From the NCBI GenBank assembly GCA_001662425.1, contig BDDC01000193.1, forward strand, positions 9,839 to 73,838: a DNA stretch of 64,000 nt, given 5' to 3'. Under the pieces are notes generated by a model that searched no databases, was not told where the DNA came from, and saw nothing but the letters and a program-made list of their open reading frames with translations. Source of the DNA: Chlamydomonas sphaeroides. Lineage: Eukaryota; Chlorophyta; Chlorophyceae; Chlamydomonadales; Chlamydomonadaceae. Below, one piece after another: positions 21,167 through 33,692 of this stretch. Every line of letters begins with the position of its first letter. Position 1 is the stretch's first letter. A program made the translations under genes and the position numbers.

Positions 21167-24100
21167 CTACCGCCCCGCGCGCCGGCCGAGTTCGCTGAGC
21201 TGCTGCACGAACTCCTCGCCTGACAGCAGCTCAGTCGCGCCGTAGAGCACCTGTCGCAGGCGCGGGGGACACAGTTCAAAAGCGATCCCCATGTCGCGCC
21301 GTGATGCCCTGCTGCCGAAGCTGAGCCCACACCACGGCACAGGCCCTCAGCGTCCCGCAAGACTGCGGACAGGTTTGTACGCCGCAGCGCCGATACCCTC
21401 CATACGCACCCACCCGTGCTCTGGTCCTTTCCAGTGGCTCACCTGCCGCGGCGGCTGCGCGCGCTGCGCCCAGTTGAGTAGCGTCTCCCGCTCGTGGTAG
21501 TTGCCGCCTCCAATCATGAACACGATGCCCTCGCGGAACGGGCCCTTGGCGCGGTCCACGCCGGCGCGGCCGGGCGGCAGCTTGGGGTCGAACACAGTGT
21601 ATGAGTCGAACTCGGGCGTGCCGGCCTTGCCCTCCATCAGCGCCTCCACGCATACGGCCAGTGGCGCCTGGCGCGCGCCTGAGGGCGCAGGACAGAAAAG
21701 GGCAATGATCCATGATCCGTGATCCATGGCGCATGATCACGCAACCGCAAAAACAGTATGCAACAGCGCGCCCGCAACGACAGTCCGCGACCACGCTTCC
21801 CAGGCGCCTACCACGCTGCTCCGCATGCGCCTGCTCACCTGACAGTAGCGTCTTGACGCCCTTGGCCACCTGGCTTAGGCCCTGCCCGAACGTCTTGTCG
21901 GCCCAGTCCAGCAGGTTGTTCTGGCTGGGCACCGCCGCGCCGCCGTGGTGGCCCATCGCCTCGGCGCCGCCCTTGCCGCTGCCCGTCAGGTTGTTGCGCT
22001 TGAGCGTGCGCACGTACTGCAGCGCGGTCGCGTCCGCGCCGCCGCTGCGCATGACGGCCTCCAGCTCTGACAGCTCCTGGTCGCTGGGCAGGCCTGACGA
22101 AGCGGGGGTCCGAGGCGGAGTTGCGGATGTTGCAAAGGGCAAAGACGTCGGGCACCAATTTTGGCCGTCGACATGCCTGCTACTGACTCCACTGGGCCAC
22201 CGCATGCGCGTTCAGACCAGCTCGCCGAACCAAACGCACCGTCGTACGCCAGCACGTACACCAGCGCTAACCGCAGCTTGTCCATGGGCGCTCCCTTGCC
22301 GCTCTGGAGCAGCTTGAGCACCGCCTGCGGGTAGGGACCGCCAGCCGGGTGCGAGCTCCACGTTGACGCCCGTCACCAGGACCCTGACCGCAACGCGCAC
22401 GTGCCGGCCCACGAGCCCCGCCCCGCCTTTGCAAAGGAAGCAACTTGACCAGACCCGCCAAACCCCGCCAGGGGCCACGTCTCTCACCTGCAGGTCCGCC
22501 TTGCCCACCAGCAGGTCCTCCGCGGTGTTGAAGTACTGGTCCAGCGCGCGCATCTTGATGGCGCCCAGCAGCGATGTGGCGATGTTGGTGTGCTTGTCCA
22601 GCACCTGGACACCACGGCGATGCAAGGGAACATGGCCGGCAGGGGGGGCAGGGGGCAGGCACCTGTCAGTCTGGGCCCAGCCTAGTCCGGGCATAGCGTG
22701 GGCGGGGTGGGTGAACCAGCAGCGTCACGGAAAGAGCGTGGCACAGGGCGCCAGACTATGCAGAGGCACGCCACACGCTGATCGCCAGGAAGCACGCTGT
22801 TGGGCGAGGGAAGACTAAGATGGCCGTGCCCGCCCCGCCTCACCTTCTTCTGCTCCTGCAGCTCTGGGAGCGACGACACAGCCTGCATGAGGTTCTGCGT
22901 GTTGCGGCGCAGCAGCTCGTCCGGGTCGAAAGGCGCGCCGTCGTGACCCCCGCCCGCCGCCGTCTTCTTGTTGATTTCGTCCACAGCCGCGCGGTAGCGC
23001 TGCAGCTGCGTCTCCACCTCCTCCGCGACCTGGAGCAGGCGGAGCCAAGCAAGCATCGTAAGCTTCACACCTCGGGGAAGAGGTGCAGTGGGTTGAAGCA
23101 TGCCCAGCGCCCGCGGGCTTCAGCCAGAGCGCCAAGTATGCTGGCCCTCTAGTGGCCCCAGAGGGAACGCAAGCGTGCGCACATTGTATTGGGCTGGGGC
23201 ATGTGTCGAGGTTTCATGTGTGTATCTCTCTCCACATACCCTTCCCCCCTAGCAGACCCTTACAGGCATGCGCGCAGGGCCGGCTATCCGCGGCTTGCCT
23301 ACCTTGGGGAACACGTGCGCGCCGCAGGCCTCCCAGAAGAAGTCCCGCTCGTCCACGTCGTAGTGCTTCTTGCCTGTGTGCGCGGGAAGCGGGAGCAGCC
23401 GCCGCAGCGTCAGGTCGGCTTCACCCCACGCATGGCAACCTGCGCAACGACTGTGAGGCGCTGGCACGCCACCACCCTCAGGGCAGCGCACCTCCGACCC
23501 CTGGCGCGCCTTGCCCATGCTGTCGCAGCTCCCTCCCCAGCCGCCCCCAAGCCCGCGCGCACCCGCGCTCGCCGCCATCATGCCCGCCGGCCCCGGCCCC
23601 GCCGCCTCGCTTTGCAGCGACAGGCGGTTGAGCTTGAGCCCGAGCACGTCGTGCACGAGCGGCTTGTAGGTCCACGAGTGCTGCACGGCCGCCGACAGGT
23701 CAAAGTTGCGGTCAAACAGGCACAGCAAGGGCCGCGAGAGCGACGCCGACAGGCCCAGCACGCCCTCGCTGAACAGATTGGTCCGGCTTTTGAGCGCGTC
23801 CCGCAGCTTGGCGTCCAGAGCGCCGGCAATGTGCTCGGCGGCGCCGCCGCGAGGGCAGCGGATGATAGGCACGACGCCCAGCGAGACGCAGACGGAGAAG
23901 AGGCCGTCCACGATGTTGGACACGGTGGCCTGCCGGCAGAGCGCACAGGGCAGCGGAGGTCCATGTGGGGAAGCAGGCCCGGGAACGCACGCGGTGGGCT
24001 GCGGGCTTGCGGGGCCGGGCATCAGAGCACGTGCCGGGTGGTATCCTGGGACTGTTGCCAGCGTGTCAGGGGCGCACCTCGATCTGGTAGTCCCGCGCCT

Positions 24101-24658
24101 GCGGGTCGTTGAGCTCGAGGTACGCCTCCGGCTGGCCCAGAGAGAAGAGCGTGGGCTCCAGCGCTATGAACGAGATGTACTGGTCATAGAGCTTGCTGAT
24201 GCGGTTTAGGCACCCCGCTTTGACCACACCGGCCGCGAGCTGCTCCACCAGCTTGGAGGGGAGCACGGTGGTGAAGTTGAGATACATCGTGTCATACAGG
24301 TTCGCCCCCGCGTCTGCGGCGATGCGGTCAACGTTGGCAGCGGAAGGCTGCACGAGGTAGACCGCTGGCACGTCGGGGATGGGCTGACGCTCGTTTTCGA
24401 GCATAAGGTGCAAGGTGACTCCATGCTTCCGAAGGTCGTTCAGCCGAAGCAAGGGGGCGATGATGTCCTTGGTGAACTTGTCCAGCACGAGCACCTTGTA
24501 GGACTCGGCTGACTCTTTCCCCGGCGCGGCGTTGAAGTTCAGCGCCCGGAGCACCACCTCTGCAGGCACCCAGCTGGTTTGATTACACCTCAGCGAACCC
24601 CGCACCGTCACGCAGTAAACCCCTGCGTACCCGCTTGCTTCTGACGAATGTTCAGCAT
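21167..24658 (-). CDS. SLY1: SLY1/SCFD1-type Sec1/Munc18 protein
   Basis: SM-family protein that binds the ER-Golgi syntaxin (Sed5/SYP3 type) and promotes SNARE-complex assembly in the early secretory pathway. Ten exons join to 652 aa, the usual SLY1 length. Exon 1 is only 28 nt (24658-24631, MLNIRQKQA) and restores the N-terminal RQKQ typical of plant SLY1. Further landmarks are DVPAVYLVQPSAANVDRI, SVCVSLGVVPIIRCPRGG, RPLLCLFDRNFDLSAAVQHS, LVHDVLGLKLNRL, DKHTNIATSLLGAIK and FREGIVFMIGGGNYHE. The protein ends LYGATELLSGEEFVQQLSEL. The intron between exons 3 and 4 begins with GC (ATGG/gcaagg, donor at 23514), giving the family-like GKKHYDVDERDFFW. The insertion before it (about 20 Gly/Ala-rich residues) is unusual. 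Confidence 0.95.
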
Positions 24659-25124
24659 ACTGTGTCGCGCCGATCAAGTGTCCTGCTGCGGGCACCTCTT
24701 CGTCGCGGCCGCCCTTGAGCTATGCCGCTATCTAACTATCTGTTCACGTGCAAAGCAGCAATTCAGGGCTCGGTATCATGGCTTGAGTTTAGGACTCGAC
24801 AGCAGGGACCCGTTCGCTGTTTGACTCCAGGCCGGGGTGGATATCAAATGATAAACCTAGGCAACGCGACTAGCAGTGGGAGCACGGAACAACGAAGGCC
24901 GGTTCATCGCATCGGCTTGGGTACCTGCCACGCGAAGCTTGGGCCTTGGGGGCCCGTTTGCCCCATCAAACAATCACACGAATACAGCACGTCACATAGT
25001 TGCAACTTTGCGCTGCTGGCTGCTTGCGTTGGCTACCGGTCAGGGCGATGCGCTCTTGACACGCGCGCTAGGGAATGAAGGCGCTATTTTTGGCATCTAG
25101 GCAGCCCACGAGTGCTCTGGAGGC
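24659..25124. promoter_or_regulatory. Shared upstream region of SLY1 and the CobB/BtuF gene
   Basis: 466 bp separate the two divergently transcribed starts. No other gene is seen. Regulatory role is inferred from position only; I did not recognise specific elements. Confidence 0.4.
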
Positions 25125-28100
25125 ATGGGCTGCGCAGCTACAGTAAGTCCGTGCGGACAGGCGCGATTCTTTAGGACGAAACCTGACGGTCTCGCCCCTC
25201 GCACCTCAGGAGCCCAACCTATTCGGTTAGGCATTTCGTGGCATGGAATGGACACGGTGAGCATAATTGGGCTCCGTGCACCCACTGCACTGCTCTTGGC
25301 CCTCGCCGGTCGGCGGAAGTAGGAAGTAGGGCCGGTGGACAGTCGCTCGCAACTAGCTTCTAGGTTCACAGCCTCAGGCTGGCGCGACTGATGGGTTGAC
25401 AACTGCGGCGGCCTCTGCCAGCGCCCAGCGCACCGGAAGCGGTGGGTTGCACCTGCCGACAGCCTCGTCCCGTTCCTGCCGTGCCTCGCCCTGCCCAGAC
25501 GAGCTCCGCCGCGCCCACGACGGCAGCCTACGGGCCAGCATCGACCCCTTCTTGCTCGGCCCCGGGGTCAGCATCGAATCGCACCTCGCCCAGCACTGCG
25601 GCGCTAGCGCCCCATCGCTGCTGCTGGTCTCCCTAGACCCGGCGCAGCTCACGGCCAGCCTGCCCGGCCTGCTGCCCCGCTCCGGCGCCGTGCTGCTGGT
25701 CTGGCAGCCGCAGGTGCCCAGCGACGTTGTCGCTGCCTGCGCCGCGCTGCTGCCGCCGCCGCCCGCGTGCGGCCCCGCCGACGGCGGCCCCGGCGGCTTC
25801 GCGGCCACCGGCGTGCGCGGCCTCATTCTCGTGGACGCATCCCCCAGCCTGACTCTGTCGGTCACGCACAAGGCCCTCGAGGCCGCGGGCATGTCTGCGC
25901 TCGCGCGCAAGCCCACGGTGCTCGCCTGTCGCGCCGGCGCTTCCGGTGCCGGCCCCAGCCTCCAGCCGCTCCTGCAGCTCGCCGAGCCCCTGCCCGCCCA
26001 CCCGCCGCCCGCGCCCGCGCTCTCGCCCGGCGCCGGGTCCTCGGTCCGCATCGCGGTCGCGCGCGATGACGCCTTCGGCCCCTGCTTCCACGAGAACCTG
26101 ACGCTGCTGCACCAGGCCGGCGCGCAGCTGCTCTTCTTCTCGCCTCTGTACGACACCTGCCTGCCTTCGGGCGCCACCTGCCTGTACCTCTCCGGCGGCG
26201 CGCTGGAGCCGGAGCGCTGGCAGCAGCTGGCCGCCAACCGGCCGCTGCTGGCTGCGGTGCGCGCCTTCTGCGAGGCGGGCGGCCTGGCGCTGGCCGAGGG
26301 CGCGGGGCTGCTGTGCCTGGCGCGCACGGTGGAGCTGGACGAGGGAGACGGAGGGGCGCATCAGCACCGCGTATTCGAGATGGGTGAGTGCATGAGTCCT
26401 GGGTCGCCGCCTGGGCTTGGGCTGGGCTGAGCTGGGCAGGCGCTGCGGGGTGGTGCGGAGATACCGGTGGCGCTGGCGGCACGCAGTGCCGAAGTGCGTG
26501 CGCCCAAGCTGCGCCGCTCCCCCTCCTGCCCGCAGCCGGTGTGCTGCCGTTCAAGACGCGGCTGCTGCACGAGCCGCAGACCGCGGCCGTGCGGCTGCGC
26601 GTGGGGCCCAGCAACCCGCTGCTGCCGGCGGGCGCATGCCCTCGCGCCTACATGTGCCTGCAGGCCAGCATCGTGCTGGTGGAGGAGCGCCAGCTGCTGG
26701 GCCTGGGGCTGGGCAACGGCCACGGCCACGGCAAGGCCGGCTCTGGCGGCGGCAGCGCGCTCGCGACCACCTACGAGGCCATGGTCGCGTCCGTGCCTGG
26801 CGCCGGCAAGCCCGGCTATGAGCCCGGGGCGGCGGTCGAGCAGCAGCGTGCGGAGCAGGGCGCGGCGCTGCCCGAGGGCTACACCCAGGGCAACACGCTC
26901 GCCTCAAGCTGCCTGCTGTACCTGCCCTCGGAGCCGGGCCTGGCGGCGCATGTGGTACGCCGCGCGGCGGGCGTGGACGCGGGCGGGCTAGCGGCGGGCA
27001 TGGCGGCGGCGCTGGGCTGCTCCGCGGCGGCGCTGTGCTCGAGCAAGGCGCAGCTGGGCCTGGCGGCGGCGCTGGCGGCGTCGGCGGCCGGCAGCCGGGC
27101 GGGCTCGCGGCGTGCGAGCATTCAGGACGTGCCCGCCTGGGGCGCTGCGTTCGGCAGCAACGGCGGCGGCTCGGGGCACGGCCACCACGGTCTGCACCAC
27201 GGGCATGGGCACCACCACCACCATGCCCACACGCACGGCCACGGCCACGGCCATGGGCACCACATGTCGCTGCCGCCGGGGTCGGCGGCGGCGGTGTCCG
27301 GCATGGGGATGCCGTCGCCGCGGCACGCCGTGACGCCGCCGGGCATGGCGCACAGCTGCAGCAGCGGCACGCTGTCCTCGAGCTCCGGCGCCTGGCCGCC
27401 GCCGCGGCACAGCTCGTGCGGTCCACCGCCGCTGGGCTACGCTGACGCGTCGGCGTCCGGCGGCGGCGGCGCCGCGCCGGGGGGCGCGATGGGCTGGCGG
27501 CCGTCGCACGACAGCGCCGCGAGCCTGTCGACGCTGGCCCGGCAGCAGCAACTGCTGCAGCTCAGCCTGGCCGGCATGACGGGCGCCGAGCCCAGCGCCT
27601 GCGCCGAGCACGCGGCGGCCGGGGACGGCGCGCCTTGCTCCGACTGCTGCGCGGCCGGCACGCCCACGCACGCCGCCGCCGCGAGCCCGGCGCCGGCGCA
27701 CGCCGCCTCGCCCGTGGTCTGCCTGGGCGAGCAGCTGGCGACGGTGCTGGAGCGCAGCAGCAGCTGCGTGGGCCTGCCGCAGCCCGACCTCGACACCTAC
27801 CAGCTGGGCCGGCAGCAGGCGGGCATGCCCCACGCCTCCAGCGTGGGCACGCTCACCCCGTCGCGGGGGGCCAGCGCCGCGGCCTCGTTCGACGGCCCGC
27901 ACCACCCCCCCAGCTACGGCTCCCACTCACACCACCCGCATGCGGGCAACGGCCACGCCCACGCCCACCACCTCAGCCACGGCCACGCCCACGGCCATGC
28001 CCACGGCTACGCTGCCCACCACACCCACGCGCCGCCGTTTGGCCGCGGCAGCTCGTACGGCATGCTGGCGCCGCTGGGGGGCGCCACTGTGCCGCCGTCG

Positions 28101-29663
28101 GCGGGCGCGGGCGTGGTGTGCTGCTCGCCCGGTGCCGTGGAGGCGCTCGTGGCCATGGGACTGGGCAACCGGCTGTCGGGCATTGGCTCCGACTGCGACC
28201 ACCCCGCCGACGTGTGCGCCAGCCGGCGCGTGGTGCTGGCCTGGGTGGCGCCAGAGGAGGCGCCGCAGGGCGCCGCGGCGCGCGGCATCCGCGTCGTGCC
28301 GCCGCCGCGCGGCCTCGGAGGTTCCGACGGCGGCACGGGGCGGCCGTCGTCGAGCGAGCGCTGCGGCCCGGCGGCGGGGCGCGGCGGCGGCGCGCGGGCG
28401 CTGCTTGTGGACGAGCTGCTGCTAAGGCAGGAGCCGCCGGGGGTGCTGGTGCTGCCGGACCCGGCGGAGCTGGCCGAGGGCGAGCGGTTGCAGCTGGAGC
28501 AGGTGCGTGGTCACTTGGGGAGGGGCAGGGCGGGGCTGGACCAACCCGTGCAGATGGGCCTGCGCCTGCGTCATCCTCCTAGCGCTGACCTGCCATCCGG
28601 CGCCTGGCCCGCAGGCGCTGCTGGAGACGGGTCTGCTGTGCCCCGGTGGCGGCCCCGGCGGCGGCGCGGCGCTGCTGCACGTGCGCTGCCGCAGCCTGCC
28701 CGACGTCATGGACCTCATCCTGGAGCTGGGCGCCGCCGCCGGCGAGCCGCAGGCCGCGTCCATGCTGCTGGAGCGGCTGCAGGGCCGGCTGCGGCGTGTC
28801 GTGGCGGCGGCGGCGGCCGCCGCGGCCCTGGCGGGCCCTCTGCCGGCGGCGCCGATGCTGCCGGCGGCGGGGGCGGTGACGGCGGCGGGTTGCGTCGCGT
28901 GGCGTGCGCCTCGCGTGCTGGTGCTGCAGTCGCTACAGCCGATGGTGGAACCGGGCAGGTGCGGCGGCTGGCGTGGCGCAGGGGAATGGCCAGCGTGGGG
29001 ATGCGGGGCTGCGATGCACCGCTGCTGCGAACCTAGCCCAACAACCTACTGCGCGTGATCTTGATCTTGAACATGGCACCTGTGGTTCCTCCGCCGTCGC
29101 GCAGGTGGGTGCCCGAGATGCTCGCCATGGCAGGCGCATCGGCCTGTCGGGCGCAGCCCGGCGGCCCCGACGTGGCCCTCTCCTGGCCCGACCTCCGCGC
29201 CGCCGCGCCCGACGTGCTCATCATCCTCACGCCGCCCGCCGGCTGCACTGGCCCCGCCGGCGCCAGCGCGGGCTGCGCCTCCAGCGCCACCGCCGGCGCC
29301 ACCGGCTGCGGCGGCGGAGCCGCCGCCGGCGTTTCCGGCAGCGGCTCCTCCGGCGGCGGAGCCGCCGGCGCCGGCGGCTCGCTGGCGGACCAGCTCGCGC
29401 TGCTGGCCTCGCAGCCGGGCTGGTGGTGTGTGCCGGCGGTGCGGTCCAGCCAGGTGTACCTGCTGCAAGCGCCCTACGTGTCGCGGCCGGGGCCGAGGCT
29501 GGTGGACGGGCTGGAGCTGCTGGCGCGGCTGCTGCTACCGGGCGGCGCGTACGCAAGCGGCCGCAAGGTGCCGGCGGGCGCGGCGATGCGGCTGGGGCTA
29601 GCGGCGGGGCAGCGCTGCCGCGCGACGCTGCTGCCAAACTACTTCGTGCCCATGACGTTCTAG
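25125..29663 (+). CDS. CobB-like amidotransferase/BtuF-like binding protein fusion with His-rich linkers
   Basis: Five exons (25125-25142, 25378-26383, 26536-28502, 28615-28958, 29105-29663) give 1297 aa. Residues about 55-520 follow cobyrinate a,c-diamide synthase (CobB/CbiA) order: DPFLLGP (62-68), RIAVARDDAFGPCFHENL (about 228), LYLSGGALEPE, the nucleophile loop and AGVLPFKTRL. The catalytic features are missing. There is no P-loop, the Cys of the usual AECGG loop is Gly314 (LAEGAGLLCL), and the HLH motif is CLLYLP with Leu468. Residues about 867-1297 resemble class III substrate-binding proteins of BtuF type: CCSPGAVEALVAMGLGNRLSGIGSDCDHP, WVPEMLAMAG, SQPGWWCVPAVRSSQVYLL, SRPGPRLVDGLELL. 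His-rich runs lie at about 553-586 and 797-845. No signal peptide is evident. A corrinoid- or metal-binding, non-catalytic role is inference. The 18-nt first exon is the least certain part. Confidence 0.83.
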
Positions 29664-30070
29664 GGTGGCAGGCGTGCTGGCGTGGAGGTGCTTGGGACTG
29701 GTGGGCTGAGACGGTGTAGAGATAAGCTGGGCGGTACTTAGGGAGGTAAGCGGGTTGCCGGTGGGTTGGGTGCGAGGCGTGGTAGGTTGTGACCTGGCGT
29801 GAAGCTGTGAGCGGGCGTGGAGGCGTGGGGCGAGGCGTGCCGCTGCAGGGCGGCGTGGGGCTGCAATGCCGGTGTGGAGAAGGTGCCTGAGCAGTGTGAT
29901 AAACTGAAACGCAGCGTGGGAAGCGCGTGTTTTGACCTGCAGGGACGCGGAGGTTTAGGGTTTGCCGTACGTGCTTTGGCGGGAGCGGCGTTTGTGCACC
30001 GAGACGCATTTGCTTGGTGCTATAAATTGCTCGATATTGCGCTTGTATTGGACTTGCAGGAGACTCAGCC
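29664..30070. other. Intergenic between two plus-strand genes
   Basis: Holds the 3' UTR of the CobB/BtuF gene and the promoter of clpP. A TATA-like gctataaattgc lies at about 30018-30029, some 45 bases before the ClpP start codon. No gene seen. Confidence 0.45.
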
Positions 30071-32606
30071 ATGCTTTCGTCCGCGGTAAAGGCTCTCTTT
30101 CCGACGACCCTGACCGCGCTTTCGCTTGCGGGAACAAGGAGCGCTTCCTACGTGCCAATCGTGATCGAGCAGTCCAACCGAGGCGAACGGGCGTACGATA
30201 TCTTCAGCAGGCGAGCAGCTGCGAGCGCATCCCTAAGCGCAAGGCGACCGTCTCTGCGCGGTGTGCGCGCTGCTATCGGCGCTGTGTGCCGCTGATATCG
30301 CGTGACGTTGCAAGAGCTCGTGCGCTTACCACGCATGTTCCGGGGCGCACCGACCGGGGTGCTCATCCCATCCACATCTGCTCCCCAGGCTGCTGAAGGA
30401 GCGCATCGTCGTGATCAATGGGCCCATCGATGACTCGACCAGCAACTCGGTGGTCGCGCAGCTGCTCTTTCTTGAGAGCCAGGCGCCCGACAAGCCGGTG
30501 AGAGCGGCAGGGGACTAATGACAAGCCACGCCGCGTGCTCCGCACCCGCACCCAGAGCGGCCCGTTTCGCTGCCAGTGCACCGGGCATCACATCTTCGCA
30601 GGCCCTCCCCCTCCCGTCTCACTCGCTTCAGCCTCCGTGCTTCTGCCCTGCTGGCATCCCCCAACACTGACCGCGCGCGCACGCGCACCGCAGCCCGTCA
30701 AGCTGCCCTGTCAGCTCCTGCCCACGGCCTGGCACCTGCTGCGGTGCCACCGCCCTGCGCTGCCCCCAACGGGCCCCCACGCCTGCCCTACACACACTGA
30801 CCGACGCGTCACCACCACTGTGAAAGAGTGTCGCGTGTTACTCTCATATTATCCTCGCACCCCTCTGTCCGACCCACCCCCACCCACACACACCCTCTCA
30901 CGCTCATGCCCGCCGCCCCCGCAGGTGACCATGTACATCAACAGCCCCGGCGGGGTGGTAACCTCTGGCCTAGCTATCTACGACACCATGCAGGCGAGAG
31001 GGGGGCGCAGAGGCCGTGGGGCCGGAGGGGGCAATGTGGCGGGGGGTAAAGGGACACCATGCAAGGCAGATGCTGCAGGGCGAAACGATGGCTTCGGCGT
31101 GGCCGAGGAACACGAGGAACACGCCGGGGGCGCACGGGGCCGCGGCCTGGACAGAATTTGGGCTACCTGGCGGAAAGCCAGGGAGACCGTGGCTGCGCTG
31201 CCAGCCCCCGTACGGGTATATGCGCTCGTCGCGTTGCTAGAAGAGCGGCCACAGGGGCCCGCGCCGCCATGCCAGCGCTACGCTCACGCCCCCGAACGCG
31301 GCCGCGGCCTGCTTGTCCCCCTTCGGCCCGCCGCCCGTCCCCCCCGTTGCCCGCAGTACATCCGCTGCCCCATCAACACCCTGGTGGTGGGCCAGGCCGC
31401 GTCCATGGCCTCGCTGCTGCTCACCGCGGGCGAGAAGGGCCAGCGCCGCAGGTGCGCCGCAGCCAGCGCCCGTGCGGCAGCTGGGGGCCGCAGCATGCAG
31501 CTGCCCGGTAGCTGCGCATCGCAGGGCGTCAGCACGCAGCGGCGGGTATTGCAAACCGCCGCCGGTGTGCATCCGGTGCCCCGGCGTTGGGGCCGTGCTT
31601 GAGCTCGAGCCCCACCGCTGAGCTGCGGCCGCGTCTGCGCTGCGGCTCTCCACCCGACAACCCAGGGCTGCGCGTGACCCTGTCCCGCCGTGCCGCCGCC
31701 CCACCGCCGCCCCCCGCAGCCTGCCCAACTCCCGCATCATGCTGCACCAGCCCCTGGGGGCAGCCGAGGTGCGCAGTGGCCCACGAAGCAGCAGCAACCA
31801 CAACAGCAGGCAGCAGCAGCAGCAGCAGCAGCAGCAACCACAACAACAGGCAGCAGCAGCAGCGCCGGCGGCCGGCCGCCCAGTGACGCCACGGCCTGGG
31901 TCTCCTTGCCCCAGCCCGCCTGCCTTGCCGCACAGCGGCCTGCTGAGTGCTGAGCCTGGCTGCCGGGCCCGGCGCCGCCGGAAGCGACTGCTGGCCTGCT
32001 GGCCGGCGCCATACCGCCCCCCTCCCATCACCGGTTGCTGCCGTTGACGCCTCGCCGCGGCGGCCCCTTCCCCCGGCTGCACCGCCGTCATGTGGCGCAG
32101 GGCCAGGCCACGGACATCATGATCCGGGCGCAGGAGATCATGCGCATGAAGGAGACGCTGACGACGCTGTACATGCGGCACACGGGCTGCAGCCGCGAGA
32201 TGGCGGGCGAGTCACTGGGGCTGGGAGGGCAGGGGATGGGCGGGGAGGGGAGGAGGCCCGCGGCGTTGCGCGGCGGCCGTCTTCCGGGCCCGAAGGGTGC
32301 GCGCGCCTGGCGGCCCCTCTATCCCCGGGGCGGCGCTGCGCTCGTGCTCCTGCACGCGCGAGTCGTGCTGCCCGTGTGCAGGCTGTCCGTGCTAGTACTT
32401 CGCTGCTCACGCACATGCGCGCGTGTGACGGCCCTCTGCGAGTGAGCTGTCTCATGCCGTGCACCCCCACGACCCTTGCCCCGCCCATCACCACTCCAGA
32501 GAAGACGCTGGACCGCGACTCGTTCATGTCCGCGGAGGAGGCCAAGGAGTGGGGCCTGATCGACGAAATCCTGGAGAAGCGCCCCGCCACCGAGGTGCAC
32601 AGCTGA
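30071..32606 (+). CDS. CLPP: ATP-dependent Clp protease proteolytic subunit, organellar
   Basis: Serine-peptidase subunit of the Clp protease, which degrades unfolded proteins fed by a Clp/Hsp100 ATPase. Seven exons (30071-30210, 30389-30497, 30925-30993, 31357-31451, 31720-31768, 32101-32206, 32500-32606) give 224 aa. The catalytic triad is intact: Ser122 (GQAASMAS), His147 (IMLHQPLG) and Asp196 (LDRDSF). Other family markers are YVPIVIEQSNRGERAYDIFSR, INSPGGVVTSGLAIYDTMQ and RHTG. The first 27 residues (MLSSAVKALFPTTLTALSLA) are a likely mitochondrial presequence. The close fit to bacterial/mitochondrial ClpP supports mitochondria, though plastid import cannot be excluded. Introns 1, 3 and 6 all start with gcgag instead of GT, and each is needed for frame and family fit. 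Confidence 0.95.
31787..31868. repeat. CAG/CAA-rich microsatellite in ClpP intron 5
   Basis: Runs of (CAG)n interspersed with CAACCACAACA lie within the intron between exons 5 (ends 31768) and 6 (starts 32101). A coding role is not needed, because the flanking exons join in frame without it. Confidence 0.85.
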
Positions 32607-33692
32607 GGGCCCGCCGGGGCCTAGGAGGTCGGGGGCTGGCAGCTGAGGCGGTGGGGCTGCACTGCGGCCGCTAGGGCCGGGGCTGCAGCTGAGGCGGTGG
32701 GGTTGCACAGCGGAGGGCCGGGACTGCTAGCAGGGGGCTGCATCGGAGGCCGTTGCGGTGCGGAGCGGAGCAGCGGTGAGGGGAGGCGCGCAGCAGGCCT
32801 GCAGTTTGGACCTGTGGAGTTGGCGGCCGAGCGGGTTGAGGAGTGCAGTTGGGACGCGCGGGGTAAAGGGTGCGGAAGGGTGGGCCGAGGCAGCTGCACC
32901 TGCTGGCGGGGCCGGGTCCTGGTCCGTGGCTGGGGCCATCGAGGAGCACGATGCGAAGAGCGCGAACTACAACGGCTGTTGTGGTATGCAGCTGCGCTCG
33001 GCAAGGGCGGCAGCCGAGCGCGCCCAGCCCAGGCGCTTCCGCGGACGGGGCAGGGCCCAGGTATGGGGCGCCAGGGGCGGGGGCAGGGTCTACTGCCCTG
33101 CGTTGCGCGGATTGGCGGCTGCGGGGTGGGCCGCATGGGAGCCGCGCAGCGCTGACGCCTTGCTGCTGAGCGGGCATGGCTGCCGCTGGCTGCTGGGAAG
33201 GGGTAGGTCGCTGCGGCAAGCAGTCCGAGGCTGTTGGATCGATCGCAGCCTAATGCTCACGTTTCATCGTCGGCGGCTCCGCCGCTTCGCAAGAAGCAGC
33301 CCAAGGCTGTGTGCGGCGGGCAGCTTGGCTAGCAGCGCTTCACAGCAGGCCAAAGCGGTGGCGGCATGGGGACTACTAAGTTGGGGGTGGGGCGCGGCGC
33401 GGGCCCCCTGGTTCCAAAGCAACCAGGGGAAGTGCAAGCAACCAGGAGCACACCTTCACCTACATTGTCCCAGACTTCCACGCTGGTTCAACAGTACAAA
33501 GCAATCAGGAGGGACCTGCGACTGGCGGTCGACCTCATTTCGCCCCACGAGCTGCGACACGTACGGCAGTAGGGTGACCAACATGGTCCGGCACTAGGTG
33601 TCAATGGGCGAGCGCGAGGGGGCATGGGCGTGCGCCGTGCGGCCAAAGAAAGCGAAAGTACGCGAAGGCAGCACGGTATCCGGCTCTCAGAA

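Noticed and set aside
21708..21740. Repeated GATCCATGATC motif as a regulatory palindrome
   Set aside because: It lies inside a SLY1 intron and looks like a chance short tandem duplication; no binding-site family recognised.
33240..33480. Possible gene in the gap after ClpP
   Set aside because: No start, splice or motif was found; only short frames typical of GC-rich DNA.
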